From NCBI GenBank assembly GCA_964532465.1, contig CAZHHX010000012.1, positions 1 through 64,000 on the forward strand: a stretch of DNA of 64,000 bases, given 5' to 3'. The position numbers were made by a program, and so were the translations under genes. Source of the DNA: JAPLKB01 sp964532465. Lineage in GTDB: Bacteria; Desulfobacterota; Syntrophorhabdia; Syntrophorhabdales; Syntrophorhabdaceae. Each line of letters opens with the position of its first letter. Position 1 is the stretch's first letter. Under the pieces are notes generated by a model that was not told the DNA's origin, ran no database searches, and worked only from the letters and a program-made list of their open reading frames with translations. Of this stretch, positions 26,435-35,742 are shown piece after piece.

Positions 26435-28009
26435 TCATCTGTCTATCTCCGGGATAACAAGATCATAGCTTCCCAGTGTTGCGATAGCATCGGAAATCAG
26501 TTCTCCCTCTGCAAGGTAGGGGAATGTCATGAGGTTTGAGTATGAAGGCACCCTCCATTTCATCCTGTAAGGCGTATCACTTTCATCGCTCACGATATAT
26601 ACGCCAAGTTCGCCGCGCGGTGATTCCACGGCGTGATAGACATCTCCTTTCGGAGGTTTAAGCTTTTTCGGCACCTTCTCTGCCTTAAAGGGTCCTGAGG
26701 GAAGTTTTTCAATGGCCTTTTCAATAATATTGAGGCTGATTTCCATCTCCCTGATCCGCATCATATACCGGTCCATATTATCACCGGCTGCGCCGACAGG
26801 TATCTCGAAATCTATCTTATCATATGCCGCATAGGGTTCTGCTTTTCTGATATCAAAGGGAATGCCCGTGCTCCTTATAACAGGTCCGGAACATCCGTAT
26901 TTGGTCGTCTTACCCGGTTCAAATACACCTATGCCTTTAACCCTGTTTATGAAGATCACATTCTTTGTGACAAGTTTCTCATACATGCTGAAACGTCCGC
27001 GTAAATGTTTAATGAACTGCTTTGTGGCATCGATAAAAGCATCATCAACGTCATTATAGAGTCCGCCAAAACGGAAATAACAATATGTAAGTCTTGATCC
27101 TGTGATGCCTTCAAGGATATCCAGAATATGTTCCCTGTCCTGGAAGGTATACAGAAATGGTGTCAGCCCGCCAAGATCGGCAACAAAGGCGCCAACCCAG
27201 AGGAGATGGCTTGATATCCTGTTCAATTCCGCGGTTATGGTTCTTATGTACTGCGCGCGTTCCGGAACCTCTATATTGCAGAGTTTTTCAATAGTTGTTA
27301 CATGTCCGAGATTGAAATTCAACGCGCCTAAGTAATCCATTCTGGGCGGGTTGGGAAGGAACTGGACATAACTCCTGTTCTCTGCCATTTTTTCATGCAT
27401 CCTGTGGAGATAACCCAACACCGGTTCAGCGCTGACAATATATTCGCCGTCCATTTTTACAACTACCCGTAAAACTCCGTGGGTACTCGGATGCTGCGGC
27501 CCAAGATTGATAAAGAAACCGTCTTCGAATTCTTCCGGTTTGAAAGAGCTAAGCAATTTTTTGTCGTCTTCAGTTACGGGCGTCCGGTTCTTGCGAAGGG
27601 GATAACAGTCTATCTCATCGTGAAGGAAGAGATATACTAAATGCGGGTGATCCTCAAAAAAGACGCCGAAGAATTCATGGATTTCCCTTTCATACCAATG
27701 CGCTATCGTATAAATATGAGAAATAGTAGGCGCTGAAGGCTTATCGGGCTCAGTTTTTAAGACAACCTTCACGCGGCAAGGTTCTTTATGGTTATTAAAG
27801 AAATAAACAAGTTCGAGATAATCTATGTAATCAACACAGCAAAGATCTGCGAGATAAAAACTTTTTTTGTCGAAAAACTCTGCGATGGATACAACATTCT
27901 CTTTCTGCGCTTCTATTGCGAGATGGTAACCTCTCTCAGCGTAGGAGATTTCCGCTACGTCAACGCCTTTCAGCGTGTTTTTGATATCGTCGAATGTCTT
28001 CTTTACCAT
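26435..28009 (-). CDS. nuoCD: Fused complex I subunit NuoCD
   Basis: Residues 1-150 are NuoC-like (TIAHWYEREIHEFFGVFFEDHPHL near 101-124) and residues 160-524 are NuoD-like. In the NuoD part, LGPQHPSTHGVLR carries the quinone-site His and RMDYLGALNFNLGHV carries the quinone-site Tyr. The cysteine pairs that bind nickel-iron in hydrogenases are absent, so this is a quinone-reducing complex I rather than a group 4 hydrogenase. The fusion is known in Escherichia coli and several other bacteria. It overlaps nuoB by seven bases. Confidence 0.95.
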   Translation of the reverse strand: MVKKTFDDIKNTLKGVDVAEISYAERGYHLAIEAQKENVVSIAEFFDKKSFYLADLCCVDYIDYLELVYFFNNHKEPCRVKVVLKTEPDKPSAPTISHIYTIAHWYEREIHEFFGVFFEDHPHLVYLFLHDEIDCYPLRKNRTPVTEDDKKLLSSFKPEEFEDGFFINLGPQHPSTHGVLRVVVKMDGEYIVSAEPVLGYLHRMHEKMAENRSYVQFLPNPPRMDYLGALNFNLGHVTTIEKLCNIEVPERAQYIRTITAELNRISSHLLWVGAFVADLGGLTPFLYTFQDREHILDILEGITGSRLTYCYFRFGGLYNDVDDAFIDATKQFIKHLRGRFSMYEKLVTKNVIFINRVKGIGVFEPGKTTKYGCSGPVIRSTGIPFDIRKAEPYAAYDKIDFEIPVGAAGDNMDRYMMRIREMEISLNIIEKAIEKLPSGPFKAEKVPKKLKPPKGDVYHAVESPRGELGVYIVSDESDTPYRMKWRVPSYSNLMTFPYLAEGELISDAIATLGSYDLVIPEIDR

Positions 28010-28515
28010 TGCTTTTCCGGTACGGGAAAACGCCTTGTTCCCGTAATCTTTTCTTCAAGTTTCATAAGCGCTTCAAGAAGCGCTTCCGGTCTCGGAGGAC
28101 ATCCCGGGACATATACGTCAACAGGCAATATCTTATCAACACCTTCAATGAGGTTATACTGTCCTTCAAATACAAAAGGTCCGCCTGATATTGCGCAATT
28201 ACCCATTGCTATAACCCATTTAGGAGACGGCATCTGTTCAAAAAGCGTTACCACGGTAGGCGCCATCTTTTTTGTTACTGTACCGTTTATAATCATTAAA
28301 TCTGCCTGCCTCGGACTTGGCCTGAAAACCTCTGCGCCGAAACGGGCAATATCAAAACGGGCCATAGCCGCGGACATCATTTCAATGGCGCAGCATGCCA
28401 GACCAAATGTCATGGGCCAGATAGAATTTGCTCTTGCGAGGTTTATGAACTTTTCTGCAATGGCAAACTTAATTATTGGATCCTTCGTTTCCAGGTAAAA
28501 ACCCCCTTTCCCCAT
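28003..28515 (-). CDS. nuoB: Complex I subunit NuoB
   Basis: Binds cluster N2, the last iron-sulfur centre before quinone. The four ligand cysteines are in FGLACCAIEMM (the double Cys), GNCAISGG and PGCPPRPEALL. I chose the ATG at 28515 (MGKGGFYLETK), inside the end of nuoA; the ORF opens upstream at 28575 with non-homologous sequence. The product is 170 residues long. Confidence 0.95.
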   Translation of the reverse strand: MGKGGFYLETKDPIIKFAIAEKFINLARANSIWPMTFGLACCAIEMMSAAMARFDIARFGAEVFRPSPRQADLMIINGTVTKKMAPTVVTLFEQMPSPKWVIAMGNCAISGGPFVFEGQYNLIEGVDKILPVDVYVPGCPPRPEALLEALMKLEEKITGTRRFPVPEKQW

Positions 28516-28850
28516 GCATAAATTACTGCTAAAACAAGAATACCTACAAATACAAGCAATGAATAAAATTCCCAAACATTCCCGCCCCTCGTATAACTTA
28601 ACGCCATAGGGAACAGGTAGAGAATATCCACATCAAAGGCTATAAATATCAAAGCGTAAACGTAATAAACGACGCTGTAGCGTATCCATGCGCCGCCGAA
28701 GGGTTCTATGCCGCATTCGTACGTGGCAAACGTCTTTTTTCCTATTGTCCGCGGAGCGATCAGATAGGAAATGACAACGGGCACTATGGTAAACAAAACA
28801 GCAACGATTAAAAAAGCAAGTACGTAGTAAAATTCTGTTAATGTGTTCAT
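28473..28850 (-). CDS. nuoA: Complex I subunit NuoA
   Basis: First gene of the nuo operon, encoding a three-helix membrane subunit of 125 residues. FATYECGIEPFGGAWIRYSV near residues 46-65 and ALIFIAFDVDILYLFPMAL near 71-89 are the family signatures, including the acidic residues near the quinone channel. The ATG at 28850 lies only about 14 bases from the candidate -10 element, so the message may have almost no leader. The 3' end overlaps nuoB by 43 bases. Confidence 0.94.
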   Translation of the reverse strand: MNTLTEFYYVLAFLIVAVLFTIVPVVISYLIAPRTIGKKTFATYECGIEPFGGAWIRYSVVYYVYALIFIAFDVDILYLFPMALSYTRGGNVWEFYSLLVFVGILVLAVIYAWGKGVFTWKRRIQ

Positions 28851-28863
28851 GTCAGATAATAAT

Positions 28864-28890
28864 ATTCTACAATCCACAAACAGTTGTCAA
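28864..28890 (-). promoter_or_regulatory. Candidate nuo operon promoter
   Basis: On the minus strand a perfect -35 TTGACA (complement of 28885-28890) is followed after 15 bases by TAGAAT (complement of 28864-28869); shifting the -10 to GAATAT gives 17 bases. The surrounding 28878-29027 spacer is extremely AT-rich. Transcription would begin only a few bases before the nuoA ATG. Confidence 0.45.
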
Positions 28891-29027
28891 CATAAAAACA
28901 CATAGTTTGTATTATTTTTCACAAAAAAAACTGATCTATTGATAATTGTTTGCTTATTTTTGATTATTTTCCCTGTATTTTTCACGAGCGATTGCGATGA
29001 ATGAATATTTATCTGCTTTATTTTGTA

Positions 29028-30113
29028 TTATTTTTCACGAACAACTTTTATGTATGGATATTCTTTGAGTCTTCTCAGAAATATTTCCTTTTTCTCGTTT
29101 GGCACATTTATGCTGTATAACCCTTTGGGTAATCTATATTTTTTTAAATGCAGATTATAATCCCTGTATGTTTTAAATGGCACATCCATGCACTTTGAAA
29201 GCATGGAAACATGCATTTCTTTACCTGCCTCAATGAGGATTTCATCAATAACTATGGGCTTGTACAGGTCTTTATCATTTATTTTTATACCGTAGGCCTC
29301 CCTGTTCAAAACAATCTCTTTTAAGGCCATAATTCTGAATATATATCTCTCTGTTTCCTGCGGGAGGAACATTTCAAAAAAATCATTTGTGCTCTGATTC
29401 TCTATGGCTTCCCTTAATCTGCCGGAGCCTGCATTATATGCAGCCATGGCAATAAGCCAGTCTCCGAATTCTCCGTTCAGTTTTTTCAAGTGGGTCAGTG
29501 CTGATCTGGTGGCTTTTTTTATGTTGTATCTTTCATCAACATAATCATCAATGTGCAGCCCTTCTCTTTTTCCTGTCTCAGCTATAAATTGCCACAAGCC
29601 AACGGCATTTGCCTTGGAGGTCGCCCTTGGGTTCAGGTAGCTTTCCGTAATCACAAGGTATATAAGATCTGAAGGAAGGGACATTTTTTGAGTTTCCTGG
29701 TTAATCATATTCAGGTATTTGAAATACCTCTTCACAACTACTGTCAGAAGCCCTCTGTCTTCAAGAAGCTGGAAAAATTCCCTCTCGAATCTTTCTCTTA
29801 CATTATCACCATAAATAGGTATTTTTTTATCGCAGAGGATGAGTGTTTCCGGCAGTCCATCCAAGCTGTATAAATTAACCTCTTTTTTTAACCGCGCAAC
29901 TTCGGCCTCAAGATCGGAAACCCTTTTGTCAAGCGGGAGTCCTTTCTTCTGGACAGTCTGCGTCCATCCGGAAGAACAGGCGATTAGAACTGCCAATATA
30001 GCGGCAATAAATATTTTTGAAGCGCCATGCACAATACACGATAATGTTTCCGGATTCCGGAATTTAACAAATTTGATCGGCAATAGGCGATTCACATTCT
30101 GAAGACAGTTCAT
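29028..30113 (-). CDS. Lytic transglycosylase (SLT domain, MltD-like without LysM)
   Basis: Cleaves peptidoglycan glycan strands in the periplasm to form 1,6-anhydro ends. A hydrophobic segment near residues 33-47 ends in LIAC, so it may be a lipoprotein or have a cleaved signal. The SLT domain spans about 130-290, with catalytic Glu157 in VITESYLNPRA, then GLWQFIAETG and AAYNAGSGR. A coiled-coil stretch (VSDLEAEVARLKKEV) precedes it. The C-terminal 70 residues may be a divergent cell-wall-binding repeat but show no clear LysM. The start overlaps the stop of the preceding small gene by four bases, which supports this long N-terminus. Confidence 0.85.
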   Translation of the reverse strand: MNCLQNVNRLLPIKFVKFRNPETLSCIVHGASKIFIAAILAVLIACSSGWTQTVQKKGLPLDKRVSDLEAEVARLKKEVNLYSLDGLPETLILCDKKIPIYGDNVRERFEREFFQLLEDRGLLTVVVKRYFKYLNMINQETQKMSLPSDLIYLVITESYLNPRATSKANAVGLWQFIAETGKREGLHIDDYVDERYNIKKATRSALTHLKKLNGEFGDWLIAMAAYNAGSGRLREAIENQSTNDFFEMFLPQETERYIFRIMALKEIVLNREAYGIKINDKDLYKPIVIDEILIEAGKEMHVSMLSKCMDVPFKTYRDYNLHLKKYRLPKGLYSINVPNEKKEIFLRRLKEYPYIKVVREK

Positions 30114-30334
30114 TTTTCTTCTTTCACCATCCTGCTCAGCATCGTTACCCGGTTGTTCATGCGCTCCATGAGGGCCTTTACATCAACTTGCAGAGAGCTT
30201 AGGCTGTCATATTTTTTCTTGTAGATTATATCGATCTCTTTCTTCCAGTATTCAACTATCTCGGCTTCTTTTTTATACATTTCTACTTCAAACTTTTTCT
30301 TTACTTCTCTGATGAGTTTTTCATTCATTTCCAT
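30110..30334 (-). CDS. Small coiled-coil protein
   Basis: A 74-residue, highly charged, almost entirely helical protein (MEMNEKLIREVKKKFEVEMY at the start) with heptad-like spacing. I do not recognise a family. It is translationally coupled (ATGA) to the lytic transglycosylase gene downstream and has a usable GAGAGGATG ribosome site. A cytoplasmic scaffold or regulatory partner is possible; no function is assigned. Confidence 0.6.
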   Translation of the reverse strand: MEMNEKLIREVKKKFEVEMYKKEAEIVEYWKKEIDIIYKKKYDSLSSLQVDVKALMERMNNRVTMLSRMVKEEK

Positions 30335-30508
30335 AAGACATCCTCTCCCTTGTTTGTACGATTTGCCCGCAAATCAATATGAGCAATAAAAAATCCATGT
30401 CGGCTGCCTTAATACTCAACATTTCATGATCTTTCTTCGAAGACATTTTTAGTCCTGAAGCGTAATATTCATTGTATATAGATTAGCTGCAATAGGTCAA
30501 CAAACATT

Positions 30509-31216
30509 TTACCCCGCTGGTCTGTCTTTCCTTTCATTCATCTTCATGAGCAGTATCCCTATTTCATAGAGGATATATGCGGGCACGGCTAGGAGCATCA
30601 TGTTGTACACGTCTGGCGTGGGTGTAATGATCGCCGAAGCTATTGTGATGACAAGAATTGCGTATCTTCTTGTCCTTGTAAGGGTTTTTGATTTCACAAT
30701 ACCCTTTTTATTCAGCCCCAGAAGGATTACGGGCACTTCGAAGGCTATACCGAAGGCGAATATCATGGCTGAAGCAAAACTGACAAACCTCTCAACTGAT
30801 ATCATTGCCTTTAAGGAATTTCCTCCATAGCTTAAGAGAAACTGTATGCCTGACTGTAGGACTATGCTGTAACAGAATATGCTGCCTGCATAGAAAAGTA
30901 ATATAGAAAAGATAATTAAAAGGCAGCTTTCCAGGGGTTTTAAATTGGCAGCGTCCTTGAATTCATACCACAGGAGAATTATAATAAAAGGAAACGCGAA
31001 AAAAACACCGCCATAAATTGCCAGTTCAACTGATGAAAAAAAGACTTCAGGGATGCTGAAATAATAAACTTTAATGCCTACCACCTTAATAAGCAGATGT
31101 AAAATATCCTTGAAGAAGATAAAACATAAGGCGCTTGATACTGCTACGACAATAAGGGCTTTGAGGACGAAGCTTTTCAGTCCTGTCAGAAAGTAGATTA
31201 TTTTTTCTCTTTCCAT
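30509..31216 (-). CDS. tatC: Sec-independent protein translocase TatC
   Basis: A 235-residue, six-helix membrane protein of the twin-arginine export system. FAFPFIIILLWYEF near residue 74-87, FVSFASAMIFAFGIAFEVPVIL near 145-166 (with the conserved Phe-Glu contact region), and IASAIITPTPDVYNMMLLAVP near 197-217 match the family. It overlaps the DUF502 gene upstream by 19 bases. No tatA or tatB is adjacent, so those must be elsewhere in the genome. Confidence 0.93.
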   Translation of the reverse strand: MEREKIIYFLTGLKSFVLKALIVVAVSSALCFIFFKDILHLLIKVVGIKVYYFSIPEVFFSSVELAIYGGVFFAFPFIIILLWYEFKDAANLKPLESCLLIIFSILLFYAGSIFCYSIVLQSGIQFLLSYGGNSLKAMISVERFVSFASAMIFAFGIAFEVPVILLGLNKKGIVKSKTLTRTRRYAILVITIASAIITPTPDVYNMMLLAVPAYILYEIGILLMKMNERKDRPAG

Positions 31217-31809
31217 TTCATCTCAACCCGTGACGTGCCAAGGGAAACTATATATTTAACGGCATCTTCAACAGACATATCCATATGGGTCAGTTCATCT
31301 TCAGGCAGGAAAACCAGATATCCCGATGTGGGGTTGGGTGTTGTGGGGACAAAGACGGCGCAGAGGTCGCCCTTATCCGCGGATTCCACGCGTTTTGTTA
31401 TAAAACCTATGGCATAGCGGCCTTTAAAAGGAAAATCAATAAGAACAACCTCTTTAAAGGATTTCATTTTTTCCGATGAAAAGGCGTCTGTCATGTCTTT
31501 GATGGAACCGTATATGCTCTTGACAAAAGGGATTTTCCTGATCGTGGCTTCGCTGTATATAAGCAGTTTTTTACCGATATAGTTGGAGGCCAGTACGCCT
31601 GTTAAATAGGTAATAATGATAAAAAGAAAAAAACCGGTTCCCGGTATATACATGCCGGTGCCGGTCGTTTTTGATATTATATTCCTTATAACAGGTGAAA
31701 TGAACGTATCAACGGAAATAACAACCGTAAATATAATGTATATGGTAATAACAAGGGGAATGAGGATAAAAAGCCCGGTAAGAAATGTTTTTTTCAGATG
31801 TTTTTTCAT
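31198..31809 (-). CDS. DUF502 family membrane protein
   Basis: A 203-residue protein with two N-terminal membrane helices (about 8-30 and 56-75), followed by a soluble domain. KKTFLTGLFILIPLVITIYI at the start, IRKIPFVKSIYGSIKDM near 92-108, and CAVFVPTTPNPTSGYLVFLP near 149-168 are the conserved blocks of DUF502. The family is widespread in deltaproteobacteria; related plant proteins are known as LIKE COV. Its molecular function is not established. It overlaps tatC, which suggests joint expression. Confidence 0.85.
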   Translation of the reverse strand: MKKHLKKTFLTGLFILIPLVITIYIIFTVVISVDTFISPVIRNIISKTTGTGMYIPGTGFFLFIIITYLTGVLASNYIGKKLLIYSEATIRKIPFVKSIYGSIKDMTDAFSSEKMKSFKEVVLIDFPFKGRYAIGFITKRVESADKGDLCAVFVPTTPNPTSGYLVFLPEDELTHMDMSVEDAVKYIVSLGTSRVEMKWKEKK

Positions 31810-31810
31810 T

Positions 31811-32845
31811 TTAGAAATATTTTTTCAGTTCTTTGCAAAGCTCCTCCGGAAGGTTTACACATACAGGCTCGTCAAGGAGGGCCTGGAAAAAGTTCAGATC
31901 AGGCGCGTAATCCCTTGTATTGAGAAACGTTCTTGCTATCATGCGGAAATGACAGGGGAAATATTTCTGATCTTCGGGCCCGAATATCAGAGAAGCGTTA
32001 AAGCTGTAAATATCTGTATCGATGTAATACTGGAATATTTTCAGGAGACCTGCGACAAGCTCATTTATGTGCGCCTCCGTAAATTCACTGACAGAAAATA
32101 TTTCAGGAAAAATGCACATGATTTCGCCGAATATACCCAAAGACACAAAAGAGGACAGCCAGGCAGAATTTCCGGTTGAGCCGATATATCGCTCATCAAG
32201 CCTCTTTTCTTCTTTTATAAGTTCCGGCCAATAGCTCATTCCCTTGGTTTTATAAAACTTTTCCGAGGCTGTCATCTCATCAATAAACTGATTTCCAGGG
32301 CAATCAGTGGCAAAGTACTGCTGATGAGGGTGTACCAGACCGCCGCCGGAAGGGGGCATATAATTCCATGTCATAATATTGCAGGACAATGATGCGTTTA
32401 TGGTCTTGAGTTTATTAAAGAATTCAATACCAAGGGAAAAAGCGTCTCTCAATATTCCTTCTGTGAACCCTTGCAAAGGCACAACGTGTTCATCGGTCAT
32501 TATCGCTACACCGCTGTATACATCATAAGGAAAAAGATTCGGTATAAGAACGGCCTGATTTTTTTTCATCCTGCCCTCAGGCAATACTTCGGGAACAAAT
32601 TTTGGCGTAACCTTTTCCCTAAATTCAGGACAGAAAGGGCAAAAACCCTTCACTTCAGGGGTTGCGTATAAATCAAGGGGGAGTTGTTGCGGTTTTATAG
32701 CCCCGAAATGACAGAAGTGTCCCGACCTGTTGGTAAGAGGATCGAAGCGCACCTGAAAACGTTCCGTACTCGGCGCAAACTTTTTTCGCGGATCAAGAAA
32801 GGTGCTTTCAGATTCAACAATCCGGAATAAAATTTCGGAAGACAT
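31811..32845 (-). CDS. GalT-like nucleotidyltransferase
   Basis: Related to galactose-1-phosphate uridylyltransferase of the HIT superfamily, which moves a nucleoside monophosphate through a histidine intermediate. The active-site triad appears as HPHQQ near residue 170, within GGGLVHPHQQYF, and a GFCPFC motif near 70 resembles the metal site of GalT. No galK or galE is adjacent, so the sugar-phosphate substrate is open; it could act on another sugar-1-phosphate. I start at the ATG at 32845 (MSSEILFR); the ORF extends 11 codons upstream to 32878. Confidence 0.75.
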   Translation of the reverse strand: MSSEILFRIVESESTFLDPRKKFAPSTERFQVRFDPLTNRSGHFCHFGAIKPQQLPLDLYATPEVKGFCPFCPEFREKVTPKFVPEVLPEGRMKKNQAVLIPNLFPYDVYSGVAIMTDEHVVPLQGFTEGILRDAFSLGIEFFNKLKTINASLSCNIMTWNYMPPSGGGLVHPHQQYFATDCPGNQFIDEMTASEKFYKTKGMSYWPELIKEEKRLDERYIGSTGNSAWLSSFVSLGIFGEIMCIFPEIFSVSEFTEAHINELVAGLLKIFQYYIDTDIYSFNASLIFGPEDQKYFPCHFRMIARTFLNTRDYAPDLNFFQALLDEPVCVNLPEELCKELKKYF

Positions 32846-32881
32846 ACTTTTTATACCTCTTATATCAAAAACATTCAAATT

Positions 32882-33033
32882 CTATCTGGAAAGTGTTCTC
32901 TTTCGCCTTGCAGCGTCAATCTGCGGTCTCGCTTCTGCGATGTACATTTTGTATGCCTTAAACGCAATCCCTTGGCTGTCCCCCGGTTCTTATTCTACGA
33001 AATTTGCCCCGGTGTAATCCGCTTCCTTGCCAA
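32882..33033 (-). pseudogene. Possible decayed small ORF
   Basis: After a strong AAGGAGGA ribosome site on the minus strand a TTG at 33033 opens a frame reading MARKRITPGQIS and then stops. In the next frame the sequence continues EPGDSQGIAFKAYKMYIAE and ends RRKRTLSR at 32884. A single frameshift would join the two into a protein of about 50 residues. This may be a broken small gene upstream of the GalT-like gene, or coincidence. Confidence 0.25.
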
Positions 33034-33136
33034 AACGAAAAGTTCCTCCTTTCCTATTTTAGGAAACAAATAGTTTATCATCCTATGTTTCCGGATGATA
33101 TAAAGATCGGGGCCATAAAACCTGACTTGACCTTAA

Positions 33137-33168
33137 CAAAAAAACCCGCTGGATGCGGGATTTTTTTG
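33137..33168. terminator. Bidirectional intrinsic terminator
   Basis: CCCGC (33145-33149) and GCGGG (33155-33159) form a stem flanked by an A-run on the left and a T-run on the right, so it can work on either strand. It follows the pfkB stop and isolates the metK-ahcY-pfkB group from the GalT-like gene. Confidence 0.85.
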
Positions 33169-33187
33169 TTTATTTTATCTGATGTAC

Positions 33188-34111
33188 CTATTCTAAAGTT
33201 ATATCCCCGAACTGAAGGCATTTCTTAAAGGCACTGTACCTCTCACGGATTTCTGTATAGTCAAGACCCTTGAGTCTATTGATGCTGAAATCCTCCACAT
33301 TGAAGGATGCCATGACCGTACCCATGATAATAGCCTGTTTAAGCGTTTCCGGTGAGGTATTTCCCATATTTGCAATGTAGCCCATGAAACCGCCTGCAAA
33401 AGTGTCGCCTGCCCCGGTAGGGTCAAAAACATCTTCAAGAGGAAATGCGGGCGCAAGGAATATTTCTTCCCTGTTCAGCATGAGAACGCCATATTCGCCC
33501 CGTTTCACCACAATACAGGAGGGGCCGTATGCCATAATCTTCCGTGCTCCCTTCACAAGATTGTGCTCCTTGGATATCTCTCTCAGTTCTGCTTCATTAA
33601 TAACAAGCATATCAACTCTTTTTATAACATCAAGAAGCTCGTTAAGCTTGTTTTCTATCCAGAAATTCATTGTATCAAGGACGACTACGGCAGACGGTTT
33701 TTTAATCTGATCAATTACTGAAGATTGCAGCACCGGATCAATATTTGCAAGAAAAACAAAATCAGCTTCACCAAAATCACCGGGAACATGGGGCTTAAAG
33801 GTCTCAATTACATTCAGTTCTGTCTTGAGCGTAATTGCCTGATTAAGATCATATCCGTATTTTCCTTCCCATCTGAAGGTCTTCCCGTCATCAACTTTTA
33901 TTCCACTCAAATCAACATTTCTGGCTTTCAGGAATTCAATATCACTTAAGCTGAAATCCTTTCCCACCGTGGCCACAATACCTACATCCGTGAAAAAACT
34001 TGCTGCATTGGTAAAATGGAGGGCTGATCCCCCAAGGACATTATCTGCCTTGCCGAAGGGGGTCTCTATGGAGTCATAAGCAACAGTCCCGATAACAAGC
34101 AGCTTTATCAT
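33188..34111 (-). CDS. PfkB-family sugar or nucleoside kinase
   Basis: A 307-residue ribokinase-like enzyme. The N-terminal GGSALHFTNAA near residue 27 is the first family signature, and DPTGAGDTFAGGFMGY near 237 is the second, with the catalytic Asp in GAGD. The substrate is not readable from sequence, but its ATGA overlap with a degenerate ahcY gene and its position downstream of metK suggest an adenosine- or nucleoside-type kinase that once removed the adenosine released by AhcY (inference). An unrelated sugar kinase cannot be excluded. Confidence 0.85.
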   Translation of the reverse strand: MIKLLVIGTVAYDSIETPFGKADNVLGGSALHFTNAASFFTDVGIVATVGKDFSLSDIEFLKARNVDLSGIKVDDGKTFRWEGKYGYDLNQAITLKTELNVIETFKPHVPGDFGEADFVFLANIDPVLQSSVIDQIKKPSAVVVLDTMNFWIENKLNELLDVIKRVDMLVINEAELREISKEHNLVKGARKIMAYGPSCIVVKRGEYGVLMLNREEIFLAPAFPLEDVFDPTGAGDTFAGGFMGYIANMGNTSPETLKQAIIMGTVMASFNVEDFSINRLKGLDYTEIRERYSAFKKCLQFGDITLE

Positions 34112-34362
34112 GTACCCATCTCCCAGGAAGCAAGATATATTTTCTTTTCTTCCGTTAATTCGTCTATCGTAATACCTGCAGAAGCAAGTTTTAAAAATGA
34201 AATATTTTCGTCTATATCTTTGGGGACACTATAAACCTTCTTCTCGAATTTCTTCCCGTTTTTCCACATAATCTTCCGTAAAACAGGCGTCCTTCTTTCT
34301 GCCCACTTGATTTTATCATAGCCCAGATCTGCCAGGGCTATATCTTTTACGTCATATTCCAT
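34108..34362 (-). CDS. Internally deleted S-adenosylhomocysteine hydrolase (mini-AhcY)
   Basis: The 84-residue product is a join of the two ends of AhcY. Residues 1-31 (MEYDVKDIALADLGYDKIKW, then AERRTPVLRKI) match the N-terminus of the hydrolase. Residues 32-84 (KNGKKFEKKVYSVPKDID, FLKLASAGITIDELTEE, YLASWEMGT) match its C-terminus. The central several hundred residues are gone, including the substrate-binding domain, the catalytic Asp/His/Lys and the NAD-binding fold. The frame is intact and the four-base overlap with pfkB is kept. It cannot hydrolyse S-adenosylhomocysteine. It is either a frozen in-frame deletion kept for translational coupling or a small peptide with another use. Confidence 0.75.
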   Translation of the reverse strand: MEYDVKDIALADLGYDKIKWAERRTPVLRKIMWKNGKKFEKKVYSVPKDIDENISFLKLASAGITIDELTEEKKIYLASWEMGT

Positions 34363-34381
34363 CTTTTCTCCTAATATTTTA

Positions 34382-34495
34382 AAGGCTTACAGTTAACCAT
34401 AAGGTCAAGTTTAAAATTATACAGCAGTGCCTCACCGGACCGGTGAGGCACTGCTGTATAATAAATAAAGTGTTGCAAGGCAAACTGTAAGCCCT
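34382..34495. repeat. Coaxial palindromic element between metK and mini-ahcY
   Basis: A perfect 23-bp inverted repeat with a one-base loop (arms 34416-34438 and 34440-34462) is nested inside an outer 11-bp inverted repeat. GGCTTACAGTT (34384-34394) pairs with AACTGTAAGCC (34483-34493) and shares almost the same centre. The two intervening 20-base stretches also show partial complementarity. The terminal repeats and symmetry resemble a MITE or large REP-type element of about 110 bases. On the minus strand the inner hairpin is followed by TTTTAAAC, so it could also end metK transcription. Confidence 0.75.
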
Positions 34496-34511
34496 ATAGG
34501 GCGAACTATTA

Positions 34512-35675
<1,164 letters not shown>

Positions 35676-35742
35676 ATTGCCCTACCTCCTCTTTATTAAA
35701 ATTAACGTGTTAAGTCAAAAGCTTAGCATAAAATTAATGTTT

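Noticed and set aside
26435..28009. NuoCD as a group 4 hydrogenase large subunit
   Set aside because: The nickel-iron CxxC pairs are absent, while the quinone-site His and Tyr segments are present.
35676..35742. Possible SAM riboswitch before metK
   Set aside because: Only 67 bases separate metK from ptsI, too short for a SAM aptamer plus expression platform.
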